This document shows positions 1-7,198 of a stretch of DNA of 64,000 nt, piece after piece (position 1 is the first letter of the stretch; the number at the start of each line of letters is the position of its first letter). The notes beneath the pieces were generated by a model. That model saw nothing but the letters and a program-made list of their open reading frames with translations, had not been told where the DNA came from and ran no database searches. Made by a program: the position numbers and the translations under genes. The stretch lies in contig NZ_JAHFZZ010000009.1 of assembly GCF_018603905.1 (NCBI RefSeq), positions 310,001 to 374,000 on the forward strand, in the 5' to 3' direction. The stretch is from Nonomuraea sp. NEAU-A123. Its GTDB lineage: Bacteria > Actinomycetota > Actinomycetes > Streptosporangiales > Streptosporangiaceae.

Positions 1-79
1 AATAGCCATGTGACCAGCCTAGGAGCGGCATCCGTCATTGAGAATGGCGATATCAGCGTGGGCAGAATAATGAACGCTT

Positions 80-973
80 ATGGAGAAGGATTTCCACATC
101 GCCGATCTGCGCTCGTTCGCGGCGACCGTGCGCGCCGGGAGCATCACGCGGGCCGCGGCGGCGCTGAAGGTGAGTCAGCCCGCCGTGAGCCAGCGGATCC
201 AGCGCCTGGAGCAGGCCGCCGGGGAGCGCATCCTCATCAGGGACCCGCAGGGTGCCAGGCTCACGCCCGCGGGTGAGACGCTCCTCGCCTACGCCGAACG
301 CATGCTGGCCCTGCACGACGAGGCCCGCGCCTCGATCGCCGGGCGTGGCGCCGCGCCGTCGGGCCGGCGCACGATCGGGCTGCTCGAGGATCTGGCGATC
401 ACCACCTTTCCCGCGGCCCTCGCCGACTTCGCCGTACTCCATCCGCGAGTCGATCTCGAAGTGATCGTCGGCTCGGCGGCGCCCCTGCGCAGGCTCGCCG
501 ACCGGGGGCGTCTTGACCTGGTGTTCGGGGATCCGTCGGTCATGCCCGAGGCGTCCGTACGCTGGCAGCGTCAGGTCCCGCTGACCTGGGCGTACGCGCC
601 GGCCTTCGACCCGCTCGCCGATCCGCTGCCGCTGGTGCTGTTCTCGCAGCCCTGCCAATGGCGCCAGCCCGTCCTGGACGCGCTCAGCCGCCATGGGCGT
701 CAATGGCGGATCGCCTTCCAGAGCACCAGCGCGCATGCCGTACAGGCGGCCATCGCAGCCGGGATCGGCGTCGGCGCGCTGCTGGTGGGCAACGTGCCGG
801 CGGGCGCTGTACGCCCGGCGGAGCAGCACGGGTTGCCGCTGGTGCCCATGGTCGACATCGCGATCTCCCGGCGCGCCGGCACCGACACCGATCAGGCCCT
901 CAACAGCTTGGAGCGCCTCCTGCGGCGGGCCGCCGCCCAAGACGCGCCTGAGAGATTCCCTCTGACGGGGTAG
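80..973 (+). CDS. LysR family transcriptional regulator
   Basis: This is a 297-residue DNA-binding regulator of the LysR family. The N-terminal winged helix-turn-helix spans about residues 8-65 and contains the typical stretch SITRAAAALKVSQPAVSQR. A periplasmic-binding-like effector domain follows from about residue 95, but I cannot name its ligand. The ATG at 80 puts the HTH at the usual distance from the N-terminus, although no strong ribosome binding site precedes it. The cation transporter gene begins 10 bases after its stop on the same strand, so the two are probably co-transcribed. LysR genes usually control a divergent target, and such a neighbour would lie outside the window. Confidence 0.9.
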   Translation: MEKDFHIADLRSFAATVRAGSITRAAAALKVSQPAVSQRIQRLEQAAGERILIRDPQGARLTPAGETLLAYAERMLALHDEARASIAGRGAAPSGRRTIGLLEDLAITTFPAALADFAVLHPRVDLEVIVGSAAPLRRLADRGRLDLVFGDPSVMPEASVRWQRQVPLTWAYAPAFDPLADPLPLVLFSQPCQWRQPVLDALSRHGRQWRIAFQSTSAHAVQAAIAAGIGVGALLVGNVPAGAVRPAEQHGLPLVPMVDIAISRRAGTDTDQALNSLERLLRRAAAQDAPERFPLTG

Positions 974-983
974 AGGGGGCGTC

Positions 984-1901
984 ATGAGCGGCGACGGATC
1001 ACATCAGGCAACTCTCGCGGCGCTGGCCGCCAATGTGGGAGTGGCGGTCACCAAGTTCGTGGCATTCTTCTTCACCGGCTCCTCGGCGATGCTCGCCGAG
1101 GGCATCCACTCCATCGCCGATACCGGCAACCAGGGTCTGCTCATGCTCGGCCGCCGGCGGGCCCGGCGCGGGCCCAGTCCGGACCACCCTTTCGGCTACG
1201 GGCGCGAGCGCTACTTCTACGGGTTCCTGGTGTCGCTCGTGCTGTTCTTCGGCGGTGGGCTGTTCGCCCTGTATGAGGGGTACGAGAAGATCGCTCATCC
1301 GCAGCCGCTGGAGAGCTGGCCGTGGGCGATCGGGGTGCTGCTGGCGGCGATCGTCATGGAGGGCCTGTCGCTGCGCACCGCCGTACGCAACTCCAATCGC
1401 GTGCGCGGTGGCCGGTCATGGCCCGGGTTCATCCGCGAGGCGAAGGCGCCCGAGCTGCCGGTGGTGTTGCTGGAGGACACGGCGGCGCTGGCCGGGCTGG
1501 TGTTCGCGCTGATCGGCGTCGGGCTGACGGTGATCACCGGCAACTCCGCCTTCGACGGCCTCGGCTCGATCGCGATCGGGCTGCTGCTGGTGGCGGTGGC
1601 CGTGACGCTGGCCCGGGAGACCAAGAGCATGATCATCGGTGAGGCGGCCGCGCCCGCCGTCCAGGACGCCATCGAGGACATACTGGACGGCGACCCGTCC
1701 ATCCAGGAGTTCACCCAGGTACGCACCCTGCACCTGGGCCCGGAGGACCTGCTGGTGGCCGCCCGGGTCACGATGCACCCGTCGGACGACGTGGAGGGCG
1801 CCGCGCAGGCGCTGGCGGAGACGGAACGGCGGATCAGGGAGCGGGTGTCGATCGCGTCGGCGGTGTACCTGCAGCCGAATCCGCCGCGCCGGGCTTCCTA
1901 A
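984..1901 (+). CDS. Cation diffusion facilitator family transporter
   Basis: A 305-residue inner-membrane antiporter of the CDF family, expected to export a divalent metal (Zn, Mn, Fe or similar) against protons. Hydrophobic segments are visible at about residues 15-35, 80-100, 115-130, 165-185 and 195-215. The TM2 metal-site signature reads HSIAD (H42, D46). The matching TM5 region carries LEDTAA rather than a canonical HxxxD, so metal specificity cannot be read directly. A soluble C-terminal cytoplasmic domain follows. The start is preceded by GAGGGGG, a good ribosome binding site. The stop overlaps the stop of the convergent reductase gene by three bases. Confidence 0.88.
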   Translation: MSGDGSHQATLAALAANVGVAVTKFVAFFFTGSSAMLAEGIHSIADTGNQGLLMLGRRRARRGPSPDHPFGYGRERYFYGFLVSLVLFFGGGLFALYEGYEKIAHPQPLESWPWAIGVLLAAIVMEGLSLRTAVRNSNRVRGGRSWPGFIREAKAPELPVVLLEDTAALAGLVFALIGVGLTVITGNSAFDGLGSIAIGLLLVAVAVTLARETKSMIIGEAAAPAVQDAIEDILDGDPSIQEFTQVRTLHLGPEDLLVAARVTMHPSDDVEGAAQALAETERRIRERVSIASAVYLQPNPPRRAS

Positions 1902-2890
1902 ATCGTTGACGTCAGCAGGCTCTCCGCGCAGTCGACAACGGTCGTGGCGGCAGGTCGTGGGCGCCAGCCCAGCAGGCGCTGGGCCTTCTCCGAGGTGTGT
2001 ACGTGTTTCCGGCCCAGGTTCGGCAGCACCGCCCGAACCCCGGGATCGACCAGCGAGATCAACCGGAACAGTACGTCCGGCAGCACTCGCGTGGGAACCC
2101 GGCCGGCCGGCGTACCGAGCTTCGAGCGCAGCTCCTTCGCGACCTCGGCCAGCCACATGAACTCGCTGACCGCGATGAACCGCTGTCCAGCCGCCTCCAC
2201 CGAGACCATCGCCCGCAGGTGCAGATCGGCCAGGTCACGGACATCCACGATGTCGAACCCCAGACGGGGAACGCCGAGCAGGCGCCTCCGTACGAGCCGT
2301 CCGATCACCTGCACGGAACCCAGGTTGTCCGCCGACAACAGCGGCCCGAAGACCGCCCCCGGCAGAACCGTGGTCAACGTGGTGGGCCCTTCGTAGGTCT
2401 CCATGAACCGCCAGGCGGCGCGCTCGGAAATCACCTTGGACTTCCGGTACGCGTTGAGCCGCTCGCCTTCGAGGTCGGTCCAGACGGTCTCGTCGATGAC
2501 GCCGCCCTCGTCGGCGACCGGCGGGGTGGCGGCGGCGCACGAGGAGGTCATCACCACGCGCTTGACCTCGGCCTTGGTGGCCGCTTTCAGGACCCGGAGC
2601 GCGCCGTCACGAGCGGGCACGATCAGCTCGTCCGGGTCCTTGGAGTCGCCCCCGCCCAGTGGCGAGGCCACGTGCAGCACATAGTCGCAGCCCGCCACCG
2701 CCGCGTCCCAGCCGGCATCGGACGTCAGGTCGGCGACGAAGACCGACAACCGGCCGCTCTCGGCAACGGCCGTCTTCTTCTCGGGGCTGCGTACGGTGGT
2801 GCGCACGGCATAACCGCGCCGCAGAAGCTCGTCGACGCACCAGCCGGCGACGAACCCGGTCCCACCTGTCACCAGAACGGTCTCCGTCAT
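1898..2890 (-). CDS. NAD(P)-dependent epimerase/dehydratase-like reductase (extended SDR)
   Basis: A 330-residue extended short-chain dehydrogenase of the dihydroflavonol-4-reductase type. The Rossmann dinucleotide loop is GGTGFVAG near residue 9, and the catalytic YxxxK reads YRKSK near residue 148, preceded by a TSSCAA serine region. Such enzymes reduce ketones or aldehydes with NADPH; the substrate is not predictable. It is divergent from a TetR gene, and the 101 bases between them hold a perfect 44-bp palindrome, so it is very likely the target of that regulator. Confidence 0.88.
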   Translation of the reverse strand: MTETVLVTGGTGFVAGWCVDELLRRGYAVRTTVRSPEKKTAVAESGRLSVFVADLTSDAGWDAAVAGCDYVLHVASPLGGGDSKDPDELIVPARDGALRVLKAATKAEVKRVVMTSSCAAATPPVADEGGVIDETVWTDLEGERLNAYRKSKVISERAAWRFMETYEGPTTLTTVLPGAVFGPLLSADNLGSVQVIGRLVRRRLLGVPRLGFDIVDVRDLADLHLRAMVSVEAAGQRFIAVSEFMWLAEVAKELRSKLGTPAGRVPTRVLPDVLFRLISLVDPGVRAVLPNLGRKHVHTSEKAQRLLGWRPRPAATTVVDCAESLLTSTI

Positions 2891-2903
2891 AGCTCCCCTC
2901 CCC

Positions 2904-2947
2904 TGTCATCGATTTCATTAGCCGATCGGCTAATGAAATCGATGACA
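2904..2947. promoter_or_regulatory. Perfect 44-bp palindrome, probable TetR operator
   Basis: Bases 2904-2925 are the exact reverse complement of 2926-2947. The central 18 bases read ATTAGCCGATCGGCTAAT (2917-2934), a size and shape typical of TetR-family operators. The palindrome fills the space between the divergent reductase and TetR genes, so occupancy could repress both. The flanking TGTCATCGATTTC arms extend symmetry well beyond one repressor dimer, which suggests two dimers bound cooperatively. Confidence 0.8.
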
Positions 2948-2991
2948 ACACAGAGCGGCGCGGCCGTCAACAGGTGGGCTAACATCGCCGC

Positions 2992-3543
2992 ATGTCGCCG
3001 ACCCGAGCCGAGCAGGCCGAGAGGACCAGGCAGGCGGTCCTCGACACCGCTCGGCGGCTGTTCGTCGAGCACGGGTTCGACGCGACGTCGTTGCAGATGA
3101 TCGCGGACACGATGGGCGTGACCAAGGCCAACGTCTACTACTACTTCCGCACCAAGATCGAGATCCTGGAAGCGCTCCTCGACGTCAGCATCGCCGCCTT
3201 CGACGCGATGCTGGACACAGCCGAAACGATCCGCGGCAAGCGGGCACGGATGGAGTACCTCGTCGACGGGTTCGTGGACCAGGTCATCGCCAACCGCTCG
3301 ATCGCGCCGCTGAGCCAGACCGATCCGGGCACGCGCCGGCACGACCGGATCAAGCGCACGCTCGACGAGCAGGCCCGACGCGGCCTCCACCTGCTGTTCG
3401 GCGAACAACCGACAGCGGACGAGCAGGCGGCGTACTTCATGGCCAACGACCTGGGCCCGGCGATCCGGCCCCTCACGCACCTGTCCGACGACGAGTTGCG
3501 TGCCACCCTCAAGCGACTCTGCCTGCGCCTGCTCCGGGCCTGA
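2992..3543 (+). CDS. TetR/AcrR family transcriptional regulator
   Basis: A 183-residue repressor with an N-terminal TetR helix-turn-helix, where FDATSLQMIADTMGVTKANV carries the recognition helices near residues 27-46 and leads into YYYFRTK. The C-terminal ligand domain is unclassified. It is divergent from the SDR reductase, and its own promoter region holds the 44-bp palindrome, so it probably represses itself and the reductase. The ATG at 2992 gives the standard N-terminal length. The ADP-ribosylglycohydrolase gene follows 38 bases downstream on the same strand. Confidence 0.92.
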   Translation: MSPTRAEQAERTRQAVLDTARRLFVEHGFDATSLQMIADTMGVTKANVYYYFRTKIEILEALLDVSIAAFDAMLDTAETIRGKRARMEYLVDGFVDQVIANRSIAPLSQTDPGTRRHDRIKRTLDEQARRGLHLLFGEQPTADEQAAYFMANDLGPAIRPLTHLSDDELRATLKRLCLRLLRA

Positions 3544-3581
3544 GACCGCTTCCCCGTCTATGGATCTCAAGGCGGCGATCG

Positions 3582-4475
3582 GTGCCACAATGGGCGGTAA
3601 TGCTGTCTGACTCCCGGACTCGCGCGACCGCCTCGCTGTACGGCCTGGCCCTGGGCGACGCGCTCGGCTCCCAGTTCTTCGTCCCCGCCAACCGCCAGGC
3701 CCTCACTGACCGGACCCTGCCACCCGCGCCCTGGCAATGGACCGACGACACCGAGATGGCCTGCTCCATCTACCTGGCCCTGGCCGGCCGGGGCGCCATC
3801 GACCAGGACGACCTCGCCGCCGGCTTCGCCGCCCGCCATGACTTCGACCGCGGCTACGGCCCGGCCACCAACCGGATGCTGCGCCTGGTACGCGAGGGCG
3901 GCGACTGGCGCACACTGGCCAGGGAGTTGTTCGACGGCAAGGGCTCGTGGGGCAACGGGGCGGCGATGCGCGTGGCCCCGCTGGGCGCGTGGTTCGGCGA
4001 TGACCTGCCGCAGGTCGTACGGCAGGCGCGAGCCTCCGCCGAGGTCACGCACACTCATTCCGAAGCCGTCGCGGGCGCCATCGCCGTGGCCATCGCGACC
4101 GCCGTCGCCACCACCCAGCCTGAGCTCACGCCCGGACGATTCCTCGACCAGATCCTCGACCACACCCCGCTCAGCCTGGTCCATTACGGAATCGGCGAAG
4201 CCCGGCGCCTGCTGACCATCAGCGACCCGGTGCTCGCCGCCCGGACCCTGGGCAATGGCCGCAACGTCTCCGCCCAGGACACGGTGCCGTTCGCGCTGTG
4301 GTCCGCCGCCCGCCACCTCGACGACTATGAGCAGGCCTTCTGGACCACGGCCACAGCCGGCGGCGACATCGACACCACCTGCGCCATCGTGGGCGGGATC
4401 GTCGCCGCCCGCACCCCGCTGCCGCGCGGCTGGCTGGACTCCTGCGAGCCACTGCCGAGCTGGCTCGGTAAATAA
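3582..4475 (+). CDS. ADP-ribosylglycohydrolase family protein
   Basis: A 297-residue enzyme of the ADP-ribosylglycohydrolase (DraG/ARH) fold, which removes ADP-ribose from proteins or cleaves related ADP-ribosyl compounds using two Mg ions. The metal-binding acidic clusters are visible as WTDDTEMA near residue 51 and GGDIDTTCAI near residue 258, with ETGHYD-like GLALGDALG at the N-terminus. I chose the GTG at 3582, preceded by AAGGCGG at good spacing; an ATG six codons in (3600) is the alternative. No partner ADP-ribosyltransferase lies in the window, so its substrate is unknown. Confidence 0.88.
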   Translation: MPQWAVMLSDSRTRATASLYGLALGDALGSQFFVPANRQALTDRTLPPAPWQWTDDTEMACSIYLALAGRGAIDQDDLAAGFAARHDFDRGYGPATNRMLRLVREGGDWRTLARELFDGKGSWGNGAAMRVAPLGAWFGDDLPQVVRQARASAEVTHTHSEAVAGAIAVAIATAVATTQPELTPGRFLDQILDHTPLSLVHYGIGEARRLLTISDPVLAARTLGNGRNVSAQDTVPFALWSAARHLDDYEQAFWTTATAGGDIDTTCAIVGGIVAARTPLPRGWLDSCEPLPSWLGK

Positions 4476-4515
4476 TGTGTTGCCCGACGATGATCCGTCC
4501 GGCATTCTTCAGGAC

Positions 4516-4587
4516 ATGAAGAACCTCACGAGCGACAAGATGCGACACATGGTCCGCCGCCATGGCCGTATGCCCTGGGGTCACTGA
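4516..4587 (+). CDS. Possible 23-residue leader peptide
   Basis: A short basic reading frame starts MKNLTSDKMRHM and ends RMPWGH, with three His and four Arg. It ends 14 bases before a strong intrinsic terminator that precedes three tRNA genes. Its only Shine-Dalgarno-like element (AGGA at 4511-4514) is one base from the ATG, which is too close, so translation is doubtful. It would fit an attenuator leader upstream of the tRNA cluster, but this is inference. Confidence 0.25.
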   Translation: MKNLTSDKMRHMVRRHGRMPWGH

Positions 4588-4601
4588 CGTCTTAGTCTGC
4601 G

Positions 4602-4637
4602 AGCCGCCCAGGACCACACGGTCTGGGCGGCTTTTTG
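4602..4637 (+). terminator. Intrinsic terminator upstream of tRNA cluster
   Basis: The arms AGCCGCCCA and TGGGCGGCT pair perfectly, extended inward by GACC/GGTC with one bulged base around an ACAC loop. The 3' arm is followed directly by TTTTTGTTT. This is the clearest rho-independent terminator in the window. It ends transcription from the ADP-ribosylglycohydrolase side about 10 bases before the first tRNA. Confidence 0.85.
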
Positions 4638-4647
4638 TTTCCCCGAT

Positions 4648-4720
4648 GGCGGGTGAGGGTGCTGGTGTGCCCGGCGGTTTCATAAGCCGCTCCAGGTGGG
4701 TTCGATCCCCACACCCGCTA
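4648..4720 (+). tRNA. tRNA-Met (CAT), atypical
   Basis: A 73-base cloverleaf folds with acceptor GGCGGGT/ACCCGCT (one G-U), D stem GGGT/GCCC, anticodon stem GCGGT/GCCGC, loop TTCATAA with anticodon CAT at 4681-4683, and T arm GTGGG-TTCGATC-CCCAC. The discriminator is A4720 and CCA is not encoded. It lacks the CxA first pair and the three G-C anticodon pairs of an initiator, so it is elongator Met or a CAT tRNA modified to read Ile. Position 8 is G instead of the near-universal U, and the D loop lacks A14, which makes it unusual. Confidence 0.7.
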
Positions 4721-4724
4721 CCGG

Positions 4725-4797
4725 GCCTTCGTGGCGCAGCGGAGAGCGCACCTGCTTGCGGAGCAGGAGGACGCCGGTTCGAATCCGGCCGAAGGCA
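4725..4797 (+). tRNA. tRNA-Arg (GCG), rare anticodon
   Basis: A well-formed 73-base cloverleaf: acceptor GCCTTCG/CGAAGGC, U8, D stem GCGC/GCGC, anticodon stem CCTGC/GCAGG, loop TTGCGGA with anticodon GCG at 4758-4760, variable AGGAC, and T arm GCCGG-TTCGAAT-CCGGC. The D loop AGCGGAGA supplies A20, an arginine identity element, which supports the Arg assignment. Bacteria normally decode CGN Arg codons with an ACG (inosine) tRNA, so a GCG-anticodon Arg tRNA is exceptional. It starts four bases after the preceding tRNA. Confidence 0.8.
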
Positions 4798-4799
4798 CT

Positions 4800-4875
4800 G
4801 TGGCCGATCCCGAAGCGATCGAGGGACCAAGTTGTGATCTTGGTAAAAAAGCGGGTTCGAGTCCCGTCGGCCACC
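4800..4875 (+). tRNA. tRNA-His-like gene (GTG), divergent
   Basis: The 3' half is nearly the classical actinobacterial tRNA-His (T arm GCGGG-TTCGAGT-CCCGT and a CCCC end), with acceptor GTGGCCG/CGGCCAC and anticodon stem CCAAG/CTTGG around TTGTGAT (anticodon GTG, 4834-4836). The D arm is aberrant: only CCC/GGG can pair, G18G19 and U8 are missing, and the variable loop is an A-rich TAAAAAA. It may be functional but divergent, specialised, or decaying. It begins three bases after the Arg tRNA. Confidence 0.6.
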
Positions 4876-4886
4876 CCACGTCGGCC

Positions 4887-5354
4887 TTACCTGGGGGCGG
4901 GGGCTGTCTGCGAAGTCCGGGAGTTGATCACCGGTAATGCGTCGTCGTCCGGGGAGTCCGCGAAAAGGGTCACCGCGCAGGCGCCGACCAGGATCACGAT
5001 GAGGACGAGGACGACGCCCAGAATCAGCGCCGGAGTGCTCGGCGAGCTCCGCTGCGGGGCTGCGGACTGGGAGAACGTGGGCGGCGCGGGTGAATAGGTG
5101 CTCGAAGCGGCCGTGACCGGTTCGCCCTGGCGGGCCTCCTCGGCGATGGCGGCGGGTTCGCCGAGTCGGTCCAGGATCGTGCGGATTCCGGCCTGGGTCG
5201 GGGGGTCCAGGTCGGCGCGGGCCACCGTGATGTGTTCGCGCAGGTCGGCGATGAGGTCCTCGCGCTGTCCGGCGGGTAGCGCGGCGGTCGCGCGGGCGAC
5301 CTCGGCCAGGTAGTCCTCGACGAGCCGGTCCAACGGATCGGTTGAGTAGGTCAT
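4887..5354 (-). CDS. HAAS-domain membrane protein, PadR partner
   Basis: A 155-residue protein from the ATG at 5354. The N-terminal 70 residues (DRLVEDYLAEVARATAALP through EHITVARADL to ILDRLGEPAAIAEEAR) match the HAAS helical module that commonly follows PadR regulators. A Pro/Ser/Thr-rich linker leads to one hydrophobic segment, ALILGVVLVLIVILVGACAV, near residues 108-127, and a short outer tail. It overlaps the upstream PadR gene by ATGA, indicating translational coupling. HAAS modules are thought to signal at the membrane; its partner is not evident here. Confidence 0.75.
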   Translation of the reverse strand: MTYSTDPLDRLVEDYLAEVARATAALPAGQREDLIADLREHITVARADLDPPTQAGIRTILDRLGEPAAIAEEARQGEPVTAASSTYSPAPPTFSQSAAPQRSSPSTPALILGVVLVLIVILVGACAVTLFADSPDDDALPVINSRTSQTAPAPR

Positions 5355-5701
5355 TGGTGCTCCGTTCCGACGATGTGGTCCACGGAGTCGCGGAAGGTGA
5401 CCCATTCGGACCGGAAGTGGGCCAAGGCCGCCTTTCCGTGGCTGGTCAGCGCGTAGTAGCGCCGGGGTGGCCCGGCGGGTGACTCCTGCCAGGTGGTGGC
5501 CACCAAGCCGGTCCTGCGCAGCCGCGACAGCAGGGGGTAGAGCGTTCCTTCGCTGGTCGTCAGGGCCGTCTCCGCGCCGAGCTGGGTGACCAGCTCCACG
5601 CCGTAGCGTTCCTCGTTTTCGAGCAGGGCCAGGACGCAGAACTCCAGGGTTCCGCGACGGAGCGCCGTGGCGAGACCAGTCGGGATTTCCATGCTGTGCA
5701 T
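5351..5701 (-). CDS. PadR family transcriptional regulator
   Basis: A 116-residue PadR repressor. The winged helix occupies about residues 10-85 (RRGTLEFCVLALL, then the YGVELVTQL and SEGTLYPLLSRLRRTGLV segments), followed by a short C-terminal helix. Two starts are possible: the ATG at 5701, spaced four bases from AAGG, and the ATG at 5692. An inverted repeat overlaps the region just upstream, suggesting autorepression. It is co-transcribed with the HAAS-domain gene through an ATGA overlap. Confidence 0.9.
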   Translation of the reverse strand: MHSMEIPTGLATALRRGTLEFCVLALLENEERYGVELVTQLGAETALTTSEGTLYPLLSRLRRTGLVATTWQESPAGPPRRYYALTSHGKAALAHFRSEWVTFRDSVDHIVGTEHQ

Positions 5702-5705
5702 GCTA

Positions 5706-5720
5706 CCTTGCGAAGCAAGG
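5706..5720 (-). promoter_or_regulatory. Inverted repeat at the padR start, possible operator
   Basis: CCTTGC and GCAAGG flank a three-base centre immediately upstream of the PadR start codon and include its AAGG ribosome binding site. Its position fits autoregulation by PadR or a small mRNA hairpin that occludes the site. Confidence 0.45.
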
Positions 5721-5844
5721 ATCCGCGTGGCGCGGCCCTCCGCGGCGAGGGCTACCGGTTTGTCACGATCTTCGAGTTTCCGCCCTGAGCGGGCCGTCGG
5801 TCTTCAGGCTGGACGCCGACCGACCTCTCCAGGAAGGGCCGCCC

Positions 5845-7188
5845 ATGCCGACCTCCCCCGGCCCCTTCGCCGGCCGTACCATCGCCGACCTCGCGCGGGA
5901 CCTGCGCGAGGGCCGGACCACCTCGACGGCGCTCGTACGGCTCGCGCTCGACGCCATCGCCGAGCTGGACCCGCTGCTCAACGCGTTCGTCACCGTGGAC
6001 GCCGCCGGGGCGCGGGCCGCGGCGCGGCGGGCGGACGAGGAGCTGGGCGGCGGCGTCGACCGCGGCCCGCTGCACGGTGTGCCGGTCGGGGTGAAAGATC
6101 TCATCATGGTCGGCGGACTGCCCGCGACCATGGGCTCGCGGCACTTCGCCGGCCACGTCGCGGTGTCCGACGCCGCCTGCGTGGCGCGCCTGCGTCAGGC
6201 CGGCGCCGTCATCGTCGGCAAGACGAACACCCACGAGTTCGCGTACGGTCCCACCGGCGATCGCTCCGCGGCCGGGCCGTCGCGCAATCCGTGGGATCCC
6301 GCGCGCATGTCGGGCGGTTCCAGCGGCGGCAGCGCGGTCGCCGTGGCGGCGGGCATGGTCCCGCTGGCCCTCGGCACCGACACCGGTGGCTCGGTCCGGA
6401 TTCCGGCGGCTCTGTGCGGGGTCGCCGGCTTCAAGCCCGCGTACGGGGCGATTCCGACGGACGGTGTCTTTCCCCTGGCGGAGACGCTCGACCACGTCGG
6501 CCTGCTCGCGGGCCACGAGCAGGATTGTCTGATCGCCTACCGGTCCCTGGTTCCGGGTGGCGCGCGGATGGACGGCCGCCCGTCGAGAGGCGTCGCCTGG
6601 CTCGATCCCACCGGCCTGTTCGCCTGCGACCCGCAGGTGGCCCGGACGGCCCGCCAGGCCCTGGAGGCGGGAACCGGCCCGCTGGAGGAGCTCGGGATAT
6701 CGGCGAAGGAGGCGGACGAACTGCGCGAGACGTACGTCGCCCTGCAGAGCAGCGAGACGGCGGCGGTGCATGCCGCCCGGCTGGCCGAGGCGCCCGAGCT
6801 GTTCGATCCCGAGGTGCTCGAACGCCTGCGTGTCGCCGCCGAGATGCCGGGCTGGAGGTATGTGCGGGCCATGCGGGCCCGGCCCCGGCACGCCGAGGTC
6901 GTCGGTGCGCTGTTCGACCGGCATGACGTGGTCGCGCTGCCGACCGTACCGATCACCGCCCCGTTCCTCGGTCAGCGCGCGACCGAAGTCGACGGCGAGC
7001 CCGTCGGCGTGCGGGCCGCGCTGCTGGCCTTCACCAGTCCGTGGAACGTGCTCGGTTTTCCGGCGCTGAGCGTCCCGGCCGGAACGGTGCACGGCCTGCC
7101 TGTCGGGCTGCAGCTCATCTGCCGTCCTGGGCGGGAACATCTGCTGTTCGAAGCCCGGGCCACGCATGGAGGCGCGCTGTCCGGGTAG
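5845..7188 (+). CDS. Amidase signature family hydrolase
   Basis: A 447-residue amidase. The Ser-cisSer-Lys triad can be placed at K84 (GVPVGVKDL), S159 in SGGSSGGSA and S183 in GTDTGGSVR, with the 24-residue spacing between the serines that is typical of the family. Members hydrolyse carboxamides, nitrile-derived amides or aryl acylamides, and GatA is a paralogue; there is no gatB or gatC nearby, so this is a catabolic or detoxifying amidase. A purine-rich GGAAGGG precedes the ATG. The phospholipase D-like gene starts 10 bases downstream. Confidence 0.9.
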   Translation: MPTSPGPFAGRTIADLARDLREGRTTSTALVRLALDAIAELDPLLNAFVTVDAAGARAAARRADEELGGGVDRGPLHGVPVGVKDLIMVGGLPATMGSRHFAGHVAVSDAACVARLRQAGAVIVGKTNTHEFAYGPTGDRSAAGPSRNPWDPARMSGGSSGGSAVAVAAGMVPLALGTDTGGSVRIPAALCGVAGFKPAYGAIPTDGVFPLAETLDHVGLLAGHEQDCLIAYRSLVPGGARMDGRPSRGVAWLDPTGLFACDPQVARTARQALEAGTGPLEELGISAKEADELRETYVALQSSETAAVHAARLAEAPELFDPEVLERLRVAAEMPGWRYVRAMRARPRHAEVVGALFDRHDVVALPTVPITAPFLGQRATEVDGEPVGVRAALLAFTSPWNVLGFPALSVPAGTVHGLPVGLQLICRPGREHLLFEARATHGGALSG

Positions 7189-7198
7189 CCGGGAGCGA

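Noticed and set aside
4648..4875. tRNA cluster as an integration site of a mobile element
   Set aside because: No integrase, direct repeat of a tRNA 3' end, or phage-like gene is visible nearby.
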